Source: Nocardioides terrigena (GTDB lineage: Bacteria; Actinomycetota; Actinomycetes; Propionibacteriales; Nocardioidaceae). Taken from it: 64,000 bases of DNA. The stretch spans positions 1-64,000 of the forward strand of contig NZ_PZYY01000010.1 of the NCBI RefSeq assembly GCF_003047265.1, read 5' to 3'. The position numbers and the translations under genes were made by a program. The notes below the pieces were generated by a model that was given only the letters and a program-made list of their open reading frames with translations, ran no database searches and was not told the origin of the DNA. Numbering within the stretch: the first letter of the stretch is position 1; each line of letters starts with the position of its first letter. Shown piece by piece: positions 23,700 through 33,390 of the stretch.

Positions 23700-24823
23700 C
23701 GACGCCGGGACGGGTGTCGTCCCGGCTCCCCGACTTCCCGTGGGACAAGCTCACGGAGCACGCCGCCCGCGCGCGGTCGCACCCTGACGGCATCGTCGAC
23801 CTGTCCGTCGGCACGCCCGTGGACCCGACCCCCGCGGTCGTGCAGCGCGCGCTCGTCGACGCCGCCGACTCCCCGGGTTACCCCACGACGATCGGGCTCG
23901 AGTCGACGCGCCAGGCGGCGATCGACTGGCTCGGGCGGCGCTTCGGGGTCACCGGCCTCGGCCTTGACGCCGTGCTGCCGGTCATCGGCTCCAAGGAGCT
24001 GATCGGCTCGATGCCGATCCACCTCGGCATCGGCGCGGGCGACCTCATCGTCTACCCCGAGCTGGCCTACCCGACGTACGAGGTGGGCGCGGCGCTCGCG
24101 GGTGCCCGCGCGGTCGCGACCGACTCGCTGACCTCGCTCGGTCCGGAGGTGCCACGGCTGCTGTGGCTCAACAGCCCCTCCAACCCGACCGGTCGTGTGC
24201 TGCCCGTCGAGCACCTCCGCAAGGTCGTGGACTGGTGCCGCCAGCGCGGCACGATCCTGGTGTCCGACGAGTGCTACATAGAAATGGCTTGGGACGCTGC
24301 GTCGGACGGCGGCCCGGTCTCGGTGCTGCACCCCGACGTCTGCGGCGACAGCCACGAGGGGATCCTCGCCGTCCACTCCCTCTCCAAGCGCTCCAACCTC
24401 GCGGGTTACCGCTGTGCGTTCGTCGCCGGCGACCCTGCCCTGGTGGGCGAGCTGCTCGCCGTCCGCAAGAACCTCGGCCTGCAGATGCCGGGCCCGCAGC
24501 AGCGCGCGATGGTCGCCGCCCTCGACGACGACGTCCACGTGGTCGAGCAGCACGCCCGGTACGCCGCGCGCCGTGCCACGTTGCGGGAGGCGCTGCAGTC
24601 GGCGGGATTCCGCATCGAGCACTCCGAGGCGTCGCTCTACCTCTGGAGCACCCGCGACGAGGACTGCTGGGAGACCGTGTCGACCCTCGCCGACCAGGGG
24701 ATCCTGGTCGCGCCGGGTGAGTTCTACGGACGGGCCGGACGCCGGCACGTCCGGGTCGCCTTCACGGCGACCGACGAGCGGATCGACGCCGCCGTGGCCC
24801 GTCTCGCGGTCCTCACGGGCTGA
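23696..24823 (+). CDS. dapC: succinyldiaminopimelate transaminase
   Basis: 375 aa, fold-type I PLP aminotransferase. The PLP lysine is K231 in HSLSKRSNLAGYR, and NSPSNPTGRVLP plus SDECYIEMAW are the family cofactor-binding blocks. The actinobacterial DapC subgroup begins LPDFPWDKLTEHAARARSHPDGIVDLSVGTPVDPTP. It aminates N-succinyl-2-amino-6-ketopimelate in the DAP/lysine route. dapD and dapE, the preceding and following steps, lie within 10 kb. Confidence 0.92.
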   Translation: MTTPGRVSSRLPDFPWDKLTEHAARARSHPDGIVDLSVGTPVDPTPAVVQRALVDAADSPGYPTTIGLESTRQAAIDWLGRRFGVTGLGLDAVLPVIGSKELIGSMPIHLGIGAGDLIVYPELAYPTYEVGAALAGARAVATDSLTSLGPEVPRLLWLNSPSNPTGRVLPVEHLRKVVDWCRQRGTILVSDECYIEMAWDAASDGGPVSVLHPDVCGDSHEGILAVHSLSKRSNLAGYRCAFVAGDPALVGELLAVRKNLGLQMPGPQQRAMVAALDDDVHVVEQHARYAARRATLREALQSAGFRIEHSEASLYLWSTRDEDCWETVSTLADQGILVAPGEFYGRAGRRHVRVAFTATDERIDAAVARLAVLTG

Positions 24824-24829
24824 GCAGCC

Positions 24830-25369
24830 CTAGGAGGCCGGGGCCTCGTCGGCGCCGAGGGTCTCGCGGCAGGAGCGCAGCTTGGTGTGGAGCCCGGAGT
24901 CGGGGACCGCCGAGGGGGCCACGATGGGCCCGACGGTGGGGCGCACGGCCGCACGGGGAGGGGTGGTCGCGGCCCGCGGGCCGGGCACCACGATCGGCCC
25001 CCCGTCGTACGTCGGCAACGGCTCGCCGACGCTCGCTGCGGGTCGCTGTCCCCGGGCCGCCTCCGGCTGAGCCCAGTGGGGTGCGCTGCCGGCGGACGGC
25101 ATCGGGTGCACGGTCGCCTCGTGGGGGGCGGCCTCCACCTCGCCGTGCGCCTCGAACGCCGCAGCCTGTCGCACCTGGACGGCGCTGATGCTGTCCATCC
25201 GGAGGACCGACAACACGTCGTCGTCCCCGTGGAGCACGAGTCCGTGCCCGTCGACCGCGCTCACGCGGCCGTGGAGCCAGGAGCCGGCGACGAGGACGTC
25301 GACGCCGACGTCCGAGCCCTGCGCCCGCGTGAGCGCCGTACCGATGGTGTAGATCGTGGAGGTCCGCAT
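24830..25369 (-). CDS. hypothetical protein with Sm-like N-terminal domain
   Basis: 179 aa. Residues 1-75 form a predicted small beta-barrel (DVGVDVLVAGSWLHGRVSAVDGHGLVLHG...LRMDSISAVQV), reminiscent of Sm/Hfq or ribosome-maturation folds; the rest is Pro/Ala-rich and disordered. No signal or membrane segment. It is convergent with dapC (6 nt between stops). No function is claimed. Confidence 0.65.
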   Translation of the reverse strand: MRTSTIYTIGTALTRAQGSDVGVDVLVAGSWLHGRVSAVDGHGLVLHGDDDVLSVLRMDSISAVQVRQAAAFEAHGEVEAAPHEATVHPMPSAGSAPHWAQPEAARGQRPAASVGEPLPTYDGGPIVVPGPRAATTPPRAAVRPTVGPIVAPSAVPDSGLHTKLRSCRETLGADEAPAS

Positions 25370-25457
25370 GCCGGGAAACTAGGTCGGGGTCGACGCCACA
25401 CCCTCGGCTTCTGCGGTCACATACCCAATGTGTGGAGGGTGGATCAGACCGCCACCG

Positions 25458-26426
25458 TCAGTCGGCGACGTCGACGTGGACGTGGTCGCGGTGCTCGAGG
25501 ATGGCCCGGTCACCGCGGGAGGAGGACGGGACGTCGTAGTCGGTCCAGCCACTGCCGCTGCGCGAGCCGGCCCGCCAGATGCGGTCGTCGAAGATGATCG
25601 TGTTGATCGACAACCGGTCCGCCTGTGCGACGAGGTAGTGCGCCATGGCCCAGCCCCGCTCCTGGTTGGCCGCGTTGACCGGCCGGAAGAAGATGTCGAC
25701 CGCGCGGCCCTCGTAGTGCGCCGACCCGTCCATGTGGCCCGAGGAGACGCCACCGGGCTGGAAGCCGCCGAGGGAGAGCGGACCGAAGACCGACTCGAGC
25801 TCCTCGCGCACCGTGGCCGCGCGGGCCACGAGCCCGGCCTCGTCCAGGCGGTCGCTGGCCTCCTCGGCGTCACCGGGGGTGTCGCACCAGAAGGCGGCCT
25901 CGTGGTTGCCGGTGAGTGCCGACGCGAGCGCCCGCCCGTCGGCCTCGTGGTCCGCGTAGGCGTCGGGGTAGGCGGAGCGCTGCACCGCCTGAGCGGCCAC
26001 GGTGATCTCCATCGCCTCGTAGCCCTCGACCTCGACCAGGCCGTCGTAGAAGGCGTTGGCGGAGTAGACGGGGTCCAGGATCTGCTCGACCGTGCCCCAG
26101 CCCTGGGACGGCCGCTGCTGGAAGAGGCCCACCGAGTCCCGGTCGCCGTGCTCGATGTTGAGGATCTCCGACTCCTGGTAGGCCGTCGCCAGCGCGATGC
26201 TCGCCGCGCGTGCCGGCAGGCCGCGCTGCATGGCGATGGCGGTGATCAGGGCGGCGTTCTCCGCCTGCTCGAGGGTCAGGTCGACGACGAGACCGTCGAC
26301 CTCCGCCGTGCATCCGTGCGAGTCGAAGAAGGGCGTGCCGCCCTCGCGGTCGACCAGGAAGCCGACGCCGACGAAGACGAGGACCGCGACCAGGCCACCG
26401 ACGACGACCTTGCCGAGCCGCGTCAC
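25458..26426 (-). CDS. membrane-anchored protein with lysozyme-like and ARB_07466-like C-terminal domains
   Basis: 322 aa. One N-terminal anchor (about residues 8-27). The middle (ALITAIAMQRGLPARAASIALATAYQES...DSVGLFQQRPSQGWGT) is the actinobacterial lysozyme-like/transglycosylase-like module. The C-terminal part (GSAHYEGRAVDIFFRPVN...LSINTIIFDDRIWRAG...HRDHVHVDVAD) resembles the ARB_07466 domain, a zinc hydrolase-like fold with HxxxxxD and HVHVD. Probably extracellular, acting near peptidoglycan. The GTG start at 26426 is 16 nt downstream of the dapD stop. Confidence 0.75.
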   Translation of the reverse strand: MTRLGKVVVGGLVAVLVFVGVGFLVDREGGTPFFDSHGCTAEVDGLVVDLTLEQAENAALITAIAMQRGLPARAASIALATAYQESEILNIEHGDRDSVGLFQQRPSQGWGTVEQILDPVYSANAFYDGLVEVEGYEAMEITVAAQAVQRSAYPDAYADHEADGRALASALTGNHEAAFWCDTPGDAEEASDRLDEAGLVARAATVREELESVFGPLSLGGFQPGGVSSGHMDGSAHYEGRAVDIFFRPVNAANQERGWAMAHYLVAQADRLSINTIIFDDRIWRAGSRSGSGWTDYDVPSSSRGDRAILEHRDHVHVDVAD

Positions 26427-26442
26427 GGTCGGGCCACCGCGA

Positions 26443-27390
26443 CTAGTCGTTGGCGTGGAGCGCGCTGTTGAGGGCGATGCCCTCGCGCTTCCACGCCACG
26501 GCCTCGATGGCGCCGCTGACCGAGTTGCGACGGAAGAGCACGTTGCTGGCGCCGGAGAGCTCGAGCGCCTTGACGACCTTGCCGTCCTCGGCGGGCAGCG
26601 TGACCTTGGTGCCGGCGGTGACGTAGCAGCCGGCCTCGACGACGCAGTCGTCGCCGAGCGAGATCCCGATGCCGGCGTTCGCGCCGAGCAGGCAGCGCTC
26701 GCCGATCGAGATGGTCTCCTTGCCGCCGCCGGACAGGGTGCCCATGATCGAGGCGCCGCCGCCGATGTCGGAGCCGTCGCCGACGAGCACGCCGGCCGAG
26801 ATGCGGCCCTCGACCATGGAGGCGCCGAGGGTGCCGGCGTTGAAGTTGACGAAGCCCTCGTGCATGACGGTGGTGCCGCTGGCGAGGTGCGCGCCGAGGC
26901 GCACCCGGTCGGCGTCGGCGATGCGGACACCGCTGGGCAGGACGTAGTCCACCATCCGGGGGAACTTGTCGACGCCGTGCACGGTCACGTGCTGGCCGCC
27001 GCGCTGCAGGCGGGCGCGGGTGAGCTCGAAGCCCTCGACCGCGCACGGGCCGGCGCTGGTCCACACGACGTTGGTGAGCAGCCCGAAGACGCCGTCCATG
27101 GAGATCTCGTGGGGGCGGACGAGGCGGCTGGAGAGGAGGTGCAGTCGCAGCCAGACGTCCTCGGTGGACGCGGGGGCGGCGTCGAGGTCGGCGATCTCCA
27201 CGACCCGGAGCTCCCGGCGTACGCCGCGCGCGTCGTCGGGACCCGCGAGCGCGACGAGGGCGTCGGGGACGTCCTGGCCGTCCCGGGCACCGAGGGCGGG
27301 GGAGGGGAACCACACGTCGAGGACGTGGTCGGCGGAGTCCAGGGTCACCAGGCCGTGGCCCCAGGCGGAACGGGCGGCGGAGTCAGTCAC
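26443..27390 (-). CDS. dapD: 2,3,4,5-tetrahydropyridine-2,6-dicarboxylate N-succinyltransferase
   Basis: 315 aa, the actinobacterial DapD length (about 317). It succinylates tetrahydrodipicolinate in the DAP pathway. An N-terminal alpha/beta domain is followed by a left-handed beta-helix of hexapeptide repeats (about 160-290: [53 protein letters not shown]). The segment [12 protein letters not shown] carries the catalytic Glu region. The C-terminal [12 protein letters not shown] is characteristic. Confidence 0.92.
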   Translation of the reverse strand: MTDSAARSAWGHGLVTLDSADHVLDVWFPSPALGARDGQDVPDALVALAGPDDARGVRRELRVVEIADLDAAPASTEDVWLRLHLLSSRLVRPHEISMDGVFGLLTNVVWTSAGPCAVEGFELTRARLQRGGQHVTVHGVDKFPRMVDYVLPSGVRIADADRVRLGAHLASGTTVMHEGFVNFNAGTLGASMVEGRISAGVLVGDGSDIGGGASIMGTLSGGGKETISIGERCLLGANAGIGISLGDDCVVEAGCYVTAGTKVTLPAEDGKVVKALELSGASNVLFRRNSVSGAIEAVAWKREGIALNSALHAND

Positions 27391-27427
27391 GGCGGCAAGC
27401 CTACGGAGTGGTCGGGAGGGCCGCCGA

Positions 27428-27507
27428 CCGGTCCCGCCCGACGTACGGGCCGGTCCCGCCCGACGTACGGGCCGGTCCTGCCGTCTCTACTGACCGGTCC
27501 TGCCGTC
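27428..27507. repeat. short tandem repeats 3' of the DinB gene
   Basis: A perfect 22-bp unit (core CCGGTCCCGCCCGACGTACG) occurs twice in tandem at 27428-27449 and 27450-27471. A related 14-bp unit, CCGGTCCTGCCGTC, is at 27472-27485 and again at 27494-27507, the latter over the stop region of the DinB gene. These lie upstream of dapD in the shared transcript direction. Confidence 0.75.
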
Positions 27508-28026
27508 CAGGCACTCCCGCAGCAGGTCCGCGTGGCCGCAGTGCCGGGCGTACTCCTCGATCATGTGCACGACCACGTCGCGCACCTCGACCTGGTCGCC
27601 GTGCACGTCGACGATGGTGTCGAGGTCGGTGCGCTCAAGCACCTCGCGGGAGTGGGCGACCTCCTCGCGCAGCAGCGCGAACGACGCGTCCACCAGCTCC
27701 TGGGTGGCCTCCCCGAGCTCGAAGCCGCCGTCCTCCTCCTGGAAGTGGCGCTCGAGGTCGTGCTGCCCCTCGATGATCCGGCGGAACCACGACTGCTCGA
27801 CGCGCGCGAAGTGCCGGACCATGCCGAGCAGCGACATCCGCGACGGCGGGACCGATCGGGTGCCCAGCTGCGCGGGCGTGAGCCCCTCGCACTTGAGCTC
27901 CAGGGTCGCGCGGTAGTGCTCGAGGTACTCCACCAGGACGGCGCGCTCACCCCGACTGGGGGTGTCGCCCATCCGCGGGTCCTGGTCCTGGGGGAGCCAC
28001 ATGCCGTTGAAGCCGATCTCCGTCAT
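27487..28026 (-). CDS. DinB family protein (DUF664)
   Basis: 179 aa, four-helix-bundle metal-binding family. Pattern: MVRHFARVEQSWF (first His), MIEEYARHCGHADLLRE (final HxxxH pair), typical of DUF664/mini-circle proteins in which three His bind a metal. Some relatives are mycothiol- or bacillithiol-dependent transferases. The ATG at 28026 precedes the conserved opening; 36 nt upstream another ATG gives a Pro-rich non-family extension. Confidence 0.85.
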   Translation of the reverse strand: MTEIGFNGMWLPQDQDPRMGDTPSRGERAVLVEYLEHYRATLELKCEGLTPAQLGTRSVPPSRMSLLGMVRHFARVEQSWFRRIIEGQHDLERHFQEEDGGFELGEATQELVDASFALLREEVAHSREVLERTDLDTIVDVHGDQVEVRDVVVHMIEEYARHCGHADLLRECLDGRTGQ

Positions 28027-28075
28027 GGGTCCACCCAACCGCGCGGGAGCGGGAGGTGGCAACGCGGTTGCGCTC

Positions 28076-28273
28076 TCAGTCCCCGTCCGGGACGAACACG
28101 TCGTCGACCGACACCGAGAAGAGCCGGCCGATCCGGAAGGCCAGCGACAGCCGCGGGTCGAAGTGGCCCTTCTCGATGGAGATCACCGTCTGCCGCGACA
28201 CCCCGAGCGCGTCGGCACACTCGGCCTGTGACAGGCCGGCGTCCTCGCGGAGCACCCGGAGCCGGTTGTCCAT
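28076..28273 (-). CDS. XRE-family transcriptional regulator (YozG-like)
   Basis: 65 aa, almost only a helix-turn-helix: RLRVLREDAGLSQAECADALGVSRQTVISIEKG. Small regulators of this type are usually paired with a membrane protein. Here the ATG overlaps the stop of the upstream membrane gene by one base (TGATG), so the two are coupled. It probably represses its own promoter through the repeats at 28707-28759. Confidence 0.88.
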   Translation of the reverse strand: MDNRLRVLREDAGLSQAECADALGVSRQTVISIEKGHFDPRLSLAFRIGRLFSVSVDDVFVPDGD

Positions 28274-28683
28274 CAGCCCTCCCGCCGTTGGAGGACGACC
28301 AGGCGGGTGCTCATGTCCGCCAGGCCCAGGACCAGGAAGACCCAGACGGGTACGGCGGCGGTGTCCAGGACCGAGGTGGCGAAGGTGGCCAACCCCATCG
28401 CGATCATCGTGTCGTAGAACGCGCTGCTGCTCGCCCGCGTCGTCCACTGCGACTCGATGGAGTCCTCGTCACGCTCCGGGTACGGCGTACGGTCCAGCGC
28501 GATCGCGACCAGCGCCACGACGAACGGCAGGCTCATTGCGGCGAACACCGTGAACGTCACGGCGTCCGAGGCGTCGGTGCGGGCCCACGCGGCGACGGCG
28601 CCGACGAGGGTGGCACCCACCAGTCCGGCGACGACGGCGATGACCCACCGGGTGGTGGTGCGAGTGGAATCGGTGGTGTTCAT
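28273..28683 (-). CDS. membrane protein coupled to XRE regulator
   Basis: 136 aa with four hydrophobic segments (about 13-32, 40-62, 88-104 and 108-123). No catalytic motif recognised. It matches the general pattern of small four-helix membrane proteins found beside YozG-like regulators. The ATG at 28683 was chosen because GGGGAG lies just upstream and the segment before it is not family-like. Confidence 0.72.
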   Translation of the reverse strand: MNTTDSTRTTTRWVIAVVAGLVGATLVGAVAAWARTDASDAVTFTVFAAMSLPFVVALVAIALDRTPYPERDEDSIESQWTTRASSSAFYDTMIAMGLATFATSVLDTAAVPVWVFLVLGLADMSTRLVVLQRREG

Positions 28684-28706
28684 GAACTCTCCCCGTGGTG
28701 TATGAC

Positions 28707-28759
28707 TTCTTTGACATGAGCAAACGCGGTCCGGCCGCACATGTCAAGTTTCTTTGACA
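28707..28759 (-). promoter_or_regulatory. operator repeats in the XRE operon promoter
   Basis: TTCTTTGACA occurs twice (28707-28716 and 28750-28759), 43 bp apart, about four helical turns. The distal copy is part of an inverted repeat TGTCAA-GTTTCT-TTGACA (28743-28759 region). On the minus strand TTGACA at the distal site could be the -35. The arrangement fits autoregulation by the XRE protein. Confidence 0.5.
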
Positions 28760-28799
28760 GCGGTGCAACTGATTCGCCCGCGCTGCGCCCCGCGCCGTA

Positions 28800-29022
28800 C
28801 GATCTCGGCACAGGCGTCTGAGCCGTCATCAGCGGCGAGCCTCCGGAAGAACGGCCGTCGCGCGCCAGCGACTCGCCCACTAGAACCGGACGGGTGGCCC
28901 GTCACAGCCGGCAACGAGCGGCACCGCCGGGAGGCGGCGCAAGCGAGGTGGTACCGCGGTCGTCAGATCGTCCTCGTGGTGTCAGGACCGGACTTCGTCC
29001 GTCCTCAGCCCGCGAGACGAGA
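28800..29022 (+). promoter_or_regulatory. T-box riboswitch of ileS (translational, actinobacterial type)
   Basis: The leader carries the conserved actinobacterial ileS T-box segments: the ATC isoleucine specifier at 28828-28830 followed by AGCGGCGAGCC and GGAAGAACGG (28844-28853), then the T-box GGTGGTACCGCG at 28947-28958. The downstream part up to GAGAGAGAG before the ATG holds the sequester region. Uncharged tRNA-Ile is expected to expose the ribosome-binding site. Together with the XRE promoter this explains the 346-nt gap 28684-29029. Confidence 0.88.
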
Positions 29023-29029
29023 GAGAGCC

Positions 29030-32000
29030 ATGACGTACCCCAAGGTCAGCCACACGGACGCCACCCGAGTTGCGAGCGCGCCGACGTTCCCGGCGATCGA
29101 GGAGGCTGTGCTGGCCTACTGGGAGTCCGACGACACGTTCACCGCGAGCGTCGAGCAGCGCGACGCCGGCACCGACGGCAGCAACGAGTTCGTCTTCTAC
29201 GACGGCCCGCCCTTCGCCAACGGCCTGCCGCACTACGGCCACCTGCTCACCGGCTACGTCAAGGACCTCATCCCGCGCTACCAGACGATGCGCGGCAAGC
29301 GGGTCGAGCGTCGTTTCGGCTGGGACACCCACGGCCTGCCCGCCGAGCTCGAGGCGATGCGCCAGCTCGGCCTCAAGACCACCGACGAGATCCACGAGCT
29401 CGGCATCGAGAAGTTCAACGCGGCCTGCCGCGAGTCGGTCCTCAAGTACACCGGCGACTGGCGCGACTACGTCACCCGCCAGGCTCGCTGGGTCGACTTC
29501 GACAACGACTACAAGACCATGAACCCCGAGTTCATGGAGTCGGTGATGTGGGCCTTCAAGCAGCTCCACGACAAGGGCCTCGTCTACGAGGGCTTCCGGG
29601 TGCTGCCCTACTGCTGGAACGACGAGACCCCGCTCTCCAACCACGAGCTGCGCATGGACGACGAGGTCTACCAGGTCCGCCAGGACCCCGCCGTGACCGT
29701 CGGCGTCCGCCTCGACCCGCAGGGCGAGGACGACGAGCTCGCCGGCGTGCTCGCCCTCGTCTGGACGACGACCCCGTGGACCCTGCCCTCCAACCTCGCC
29801 GTCATGGTCGGCGAGGACATCGAGTACGTCGTCGTCGAGGCCGCCGTCCCCGGCACCGAGACCACGGCCCGCTACCTCATCGCCGAGTCGCGCCTCGCGG
29901 CGTACTCGCGTGAGCTCGGCGAGGACCCGCACGTCGTCGGCCGCCACCGGGGCGCCGACCTGGTGGGTCGCTCCTACACCCCGCCGTTCTCCTACTACCT
30001 CGGCCACGAGCGGGCCTTCCGCCTCGTGGCCGCCGAGTTCGTCACCACGACGGACGGCACCGGGCTGGTGCACACCGCCGGGGCCTTCGGTGAGGACGAC
30101 AAGGTGGTCACCGACCGCGAGGGCATCGAGCCGGTCATGCCCGTCGGCAAGGACGGCCGCTTCACGTTCCCGGTGGCGGAGTACGAGGGGATGCTCGTCT
30201 TCGACGCCAACCTGCCGATCATGGACGACCTCAAGTCCGTGACCCGCGGCGAGCCCGGCGGCTCGGTCACGCCCGGCACCGTGCTGCTGCGCCGCGAGAC
30301 CTACGACCACTCCTACCCGCACTGCTGGCGCTGCCGCGAGCCCCTGATCTACAAGGGGGTCTCGTCGTGGTTCGTCGAGGTGACCGCGGTGAAGAACCGC
30401 CTGATGGAGCTCAACCAGCAGATCCGCTGGGTGCCCGAGCACATCAAGGACGGCAGCTTCGGCAAGTGGCTGGAGAACGCCCGCGACTGGTCGATCACCC
30501 GAAACCGCTTCTGGGGCAGCCCGGTGCCGGTGTGGAAGTCCGACTCCGAGGAGTACCCGCGCCTCGACGTCTACGGCTCCTTCGAGGAGATCGAGCGCGA
30601 CTTCGGCACGCTGCCGCGCAACGCCGACGGCGAGGCCGACCTGCACCGCCCCTTCGTCGACGAGCTGACGCGCCCCAACCCGGACGACCCGACCGGGAAG
30701 TCCACGATGCGCCGCGTCACCGACGTGCTCGACGTGTGGTTCGACTCGGGCTCGATGTCGTTCGCGCAGGTGCACTACCCGTTCGACAACAAGGACTGGT
30801 TCGAGCACCACTTCCCGGGCGACTTCATCGTCGAGTACATCGGCCAGACCCGCGGCTGGTTCTACACGATGCACGTCCTGGCCGGCGCGATCTTCGACCG
30901 TCCCGCGTTCGAGACCTGCCTCAGCCACGGCATCGTGCTCGGCAACGACGGGCAGAAGATGTCCAAGTCGCTGCGCAACTACCCCGATGTGCGCGAGGTC
31001 TTCGACCGCGACGGCGCCGACGCGATGCGCTGGTTCCTCATGTCCAGCCCGATCCTGCGCGGCGGCAACCTCGTCGTCACCGAGCAGGGCATCCGCGACT
31101 CGGTGCGCCAGGTGCTCATCCCGCTGTGGAACAGCTGGTACTTCTTCAGCCTCTACGCCAACGCGAGCGACCACGACGCCCGGTGGCGCACCGACAGCAG
31201 CGACCCGATGGACCGCTACATCCTGGCCAAGCTGCGTGAGTACGTCGGCGCGATGACCCACCAGCTCGACAACTACGAGGTCGCCAACGCGTGCGACTCG
31301 ACGCGGTCGTTCCTCGACGTGCTGACCAACTGGTACATCCGCCGCTCGCGCGACCGCTTCTGGGGCAACAACGCCGACGCCTTCGACACCCTCTACACGG
31401 TGCTCGAGGTGGTCTGCCGGGTCACCGCGCCGCTGATGCCGCTGACCACCGAGGAGGTCTGGCGCGGCCTGACCGGCGAGCGGTCGGTGCACCTCACCGA
31501 CTGGCCGTCGGTCGACGACCTGCCCGCCGACGAGGCGCTGGTGGCGTCCATGGACACCGTCCGCGACGTCTGCTCGGCCGGCTCCGCCCTGCGCAAGGCC
31601 GCCAACCTGCGCAACCGGCTCCCGCTCTCGCGGCTGACGGTCGTGGCCGAGGCCGACCTGTCCGGCTTCGAGTCCCTCGTGTCCGACGAGCTCAACCTCA
31701 AGGCCGTGGACCTGCTGGCGCCCGACGCGCCCGAGGCGGCGTCGTACGGCGTGTCCCAGAGGCTGACGGTCAACGCCCGCGCCGCCGGTCCCCGGCTCGG
31801 CAAGGACGTCCAGCACGCGATCAAGGGCTCCAAGACGGGCGACTGGTCGGTGGCCGAGGACGGCACCGTGACGTCCGGCGGGCTCGCCCTCGTCGAGGGG
31901 GAGTACTCCCTCGAGACGGTGGCCGGCACGGCCGACGACTCCACCGCGGTGGGCATGCTGCCGCGCGGCGGCTTCGTCGTGCTGGACACGGCGGTCACGC

Positions 32001-32236
32001 CCGAGCTGCAGGCCGAGGGCACCGCCCGCGACCTGGTCCGGGCCGTCCAGCAGGCGCGCAAGGACGCCGGGCTCCAGGTCAGCGACCGGATCGCGCTGTC
32101 GGTGTCGGGGCCGGCCGACGTGCTGGCCGCCGCCCGCACCCACGAGGGCCTGCTCGCCGAGGAGACGCTGGCCACGAGCGTGGCGTACGCCGACGCGGCC
32201 GACGTCGCCGTCTCCGTCGAGGTCGCCGGGCGCTGA
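29030..32236 (+). CDS. ileS: isoleucine--tRNA ligase
   Basis: 1068 aa, class I synthetase of the long eukaryotic-like (type 2) group usual in actinobacteria. The HIGH motif reads HYGH (68-71) in [19 protein letters not shown] is at about 642-646 ([14 protein letters not shown]). The CP1 editing domain lies between (about 200-400, [13 protein letters not shown]). The ATG at 29030 follows GAGAGAGAG; the frame is open further upstream only through the leader RNA. Type 2 IleRS enzymes are commonly mupirocin-tolerant. Confidence 0.96.
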   Translation: MTYPKVSHTDATRVASAPTFPAIEEAVLAYWESDDTFTASVEQRDAGTDGSNEFVFYDGPPFANGLPHYGHLLTGYVKDLIPRYQTMRGKRVERRFGWDTHGLPAELEAMRQLGLKTTDEIHELGIEKFNAACRESVLKYTGDWRDYVTRQARWVDFDNDYKTMNPEFMESVMWAFKQLHDKGLVYEGFRVLPYCWNDETPLSNHELRMDDEVYQVRQDPAVTVGVRLDPQGEDDELAGVLALVWTTTPWTLPSNLAVMVGEDIEYVVVEAAVPGTETTARYLIAESRLAAYSRELGEDPHVVGRHRGADLVGRSYTPPFSYYLGHERAFRLVAAEFVTTTDGTGLVHTAGAFGEDDKVVTDREGIEPVMPVGKDGRFTFPVAEYEGMLVFDANLPIMDDLKSVTRGEPGGSVTPGTVLLRRETYDHSYPHCWRCREPLIYKGVSSWFVEVTAVKNRLMELNQQIRWVPEHIKDGSFGKWLENARDWSITRNRFWGSPVPVWKSDSEEYPRLDVYGSFEEIERDFGTLPRNADGEADLHRPFVDELTRPNPDDPTGKSTMRRVTDVLDVWFDSGSMSFAQVHYPFDNKDWFEHHFPGDFIVEYIGQTRGWFYTMHVLAGAIFDRPAFETCLSHGIVLGNDGQKMSKSLRNYPDVREVFDRDGADAMRWFLMSSPILRGGNLVVTEQGIRDSVRQVLIPLWNSWYFFSLYANASDHDARWRTDSSDPMDRYILAKLREYVGAMTHQLDNYEVANACDSTRSFLDVLTNWYIRRSRDRFWGNNADAFDTLYTVLEVVCRVTAPLMPLTTEEVWRGLTGERSVHLTDWPSVDDLPADEALVASMDTVRDVCSAGSALRKAANLRNRLPLSRLTVVAEADLSGFESLVSDELNLKAVDLLAPDAPEAASYGVSQRLTVNARAAGPRLGKDVQHAIKGSKTGDWSVAEDGTVTSGGLALVEGEYSLETVAGTADDSTAVGMLPRGGFVVLDTAVTPELQAEGTARDLVRAVQQARKDAGLQVSDRIALSVSGPADVLAAARTHEGLLAEETLATSVAYADAADVAVSVEVAGR

Positions 32237-32316
32237 CCCGTCCCGGCAGACATCCCGATGCTCCGGGGGCGTGGCTCTCGCACCGCCTTCGGAGCCCGGC
32301 TGGTTGAATCGGCCCC

Positions 32317-33390
32317 ATGCCACTTGACCTCTCGGCCGACGTCGTGACCCTGACCCATCAGCTCGTCGACATCGAGTCGGTGAGCCACCACGAGCAGGAG
32401 ATCGCCGACGCCGTCGAAGCGGCGCTGCGTGCCCTCCCGCACCTCACGGTGACCCGGCGCGGCCACACGCTGGTCGCGCGCACCGAGCTCGGTCGCGGCG
32501 AGCGGGTGGTCATCGCCGGCCACCTCGACACGGTCCCGCTCAACGACAACCTGCCCTCGCGCCTCGAGGGCGGCATCCTCCACGGGCTCGGCACCTGCGA
32601 CATGAAGGGTGGCGACGCGGTGATGCTCAAGCTTGCCGCCGACCTCACCGAGCCCGACCGCGACCTCACCTTCATCTTCTACGAGGCCGAGGAGGTCGAC
32701 TCGGTCCACAACGGGCTGCGCAAGCTCACCGAGAGCGACCCCGGCCTGCTGGAGGCCGACTTCGCGATCCTCATGGAGCCGAGCAACGCCGCCGTCGAGG
32801 CCGGGTGCCAGGGCACGATGCGCGTCGACGTCCGCACCACGGGGGAGCGGTCCCACTCGGCGCGCAGCTGGAAGGGCGTCAACGCGATCCACCAGGCGGC
32901 GCCCATCCTGGCGCGGCTCAACGACTACGTCGCCCGCCAGCCCGTCATCGACGGGCTGGAGTACCACGAGGGGCTCAACGCGACCGGCATCCGCGGCGGC
33001 GTTGCCGGCAACGTGATCCCCGACGAGTGCGTCGTCGAGGTCAACTTCCGCTTCGCGCCGGACCGCAGCGAGCAGGACGCGGAGGCGTTCGTCCGGGACT
33101 TCTTCGAGGGCTACGAGGTCACCGTCACCGACATGGCGGCCGGCGCGATGCCGGGCCTCGACCGGCCCGCGGCGAAGGCCTTCGTCGAGGCCGTCGGCGG
33201 GCGGGTCGCGCCGAAGTTCGGCTGGACGGACGTCGCCCAGTTCACCAAGCTCGGAGTGCCGGCCGTGAACTTCGGCCCGGGCGACCCGATGTTCGCCCAC
33301 AAGCAGGACGAGCACGTCCCGGTCGAGCACATCGAGCGGTGCGAGCGCGTCCTGCGCGCGTGGCTCGGCGACGGGGGCGTGCAGGCATGA
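32317..33390 (+). CDS. dapE: succinyl-diaminopimelate desuccinylase
   Basis: 357 aa, M20 peptidase family. Metal and catalytic residues are in AGHLDTVPLNDN, GTCDMKGGDAVM and FYEAEEVDS. The dimerisation domain includes the GERSHSARSWKGVNA segment. It removes the succinyl group to give LL-diaminopimelate for lysine and peptidoglycan. The stop overlaps the next gene by 4 nt (ATGA), the dapE-LOG pairing being conserved in actinobacteria. Confidence 0.93.
   Translation: MPLDLSADVVTLTHQLVDIESVSHHEQEIADAVEAALRALPHLTVTRRGHTLVARTELGRGERVVIAGHLDTVPLNDNLPSRLEGGILHGLGTCDMKGGDAVMLKLAADLTEPDRDLTFIFYEAEEVDSVHNGLRKLTESDPGLLEADFAILMEPSNAAVEAGCQGTMRVDVRTTGERSHSARSWKGVNAIHQAAPILARLNDYVARQPVIDGLEYHEGLNATGIRGGVAGNVIPDECVVEVNFRFAPDRSEQDAEAFVRDFFEGYEVTVTDMAAGAMPGLDRPAAKAFVEAVGGRVAPKFGWTDVAQFTKLGVPAVNFGPGDPMFAHKQDEHVPVEHIERCERVLRAWLGDGGVQA

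Noticed and set aside
28754-29029. Extending ileS upstream by 92 codons
   Set aside because: The region is the T-box leader RNA; the family N-terminus begins at the ATG at 29030 after GAGAGAGAG.
28982-32323. Long open frame antisense to ileS
   Set aside because: Same composition effect; ileS is complete with its T-box and start, and the antisense product has no recognisable motif.
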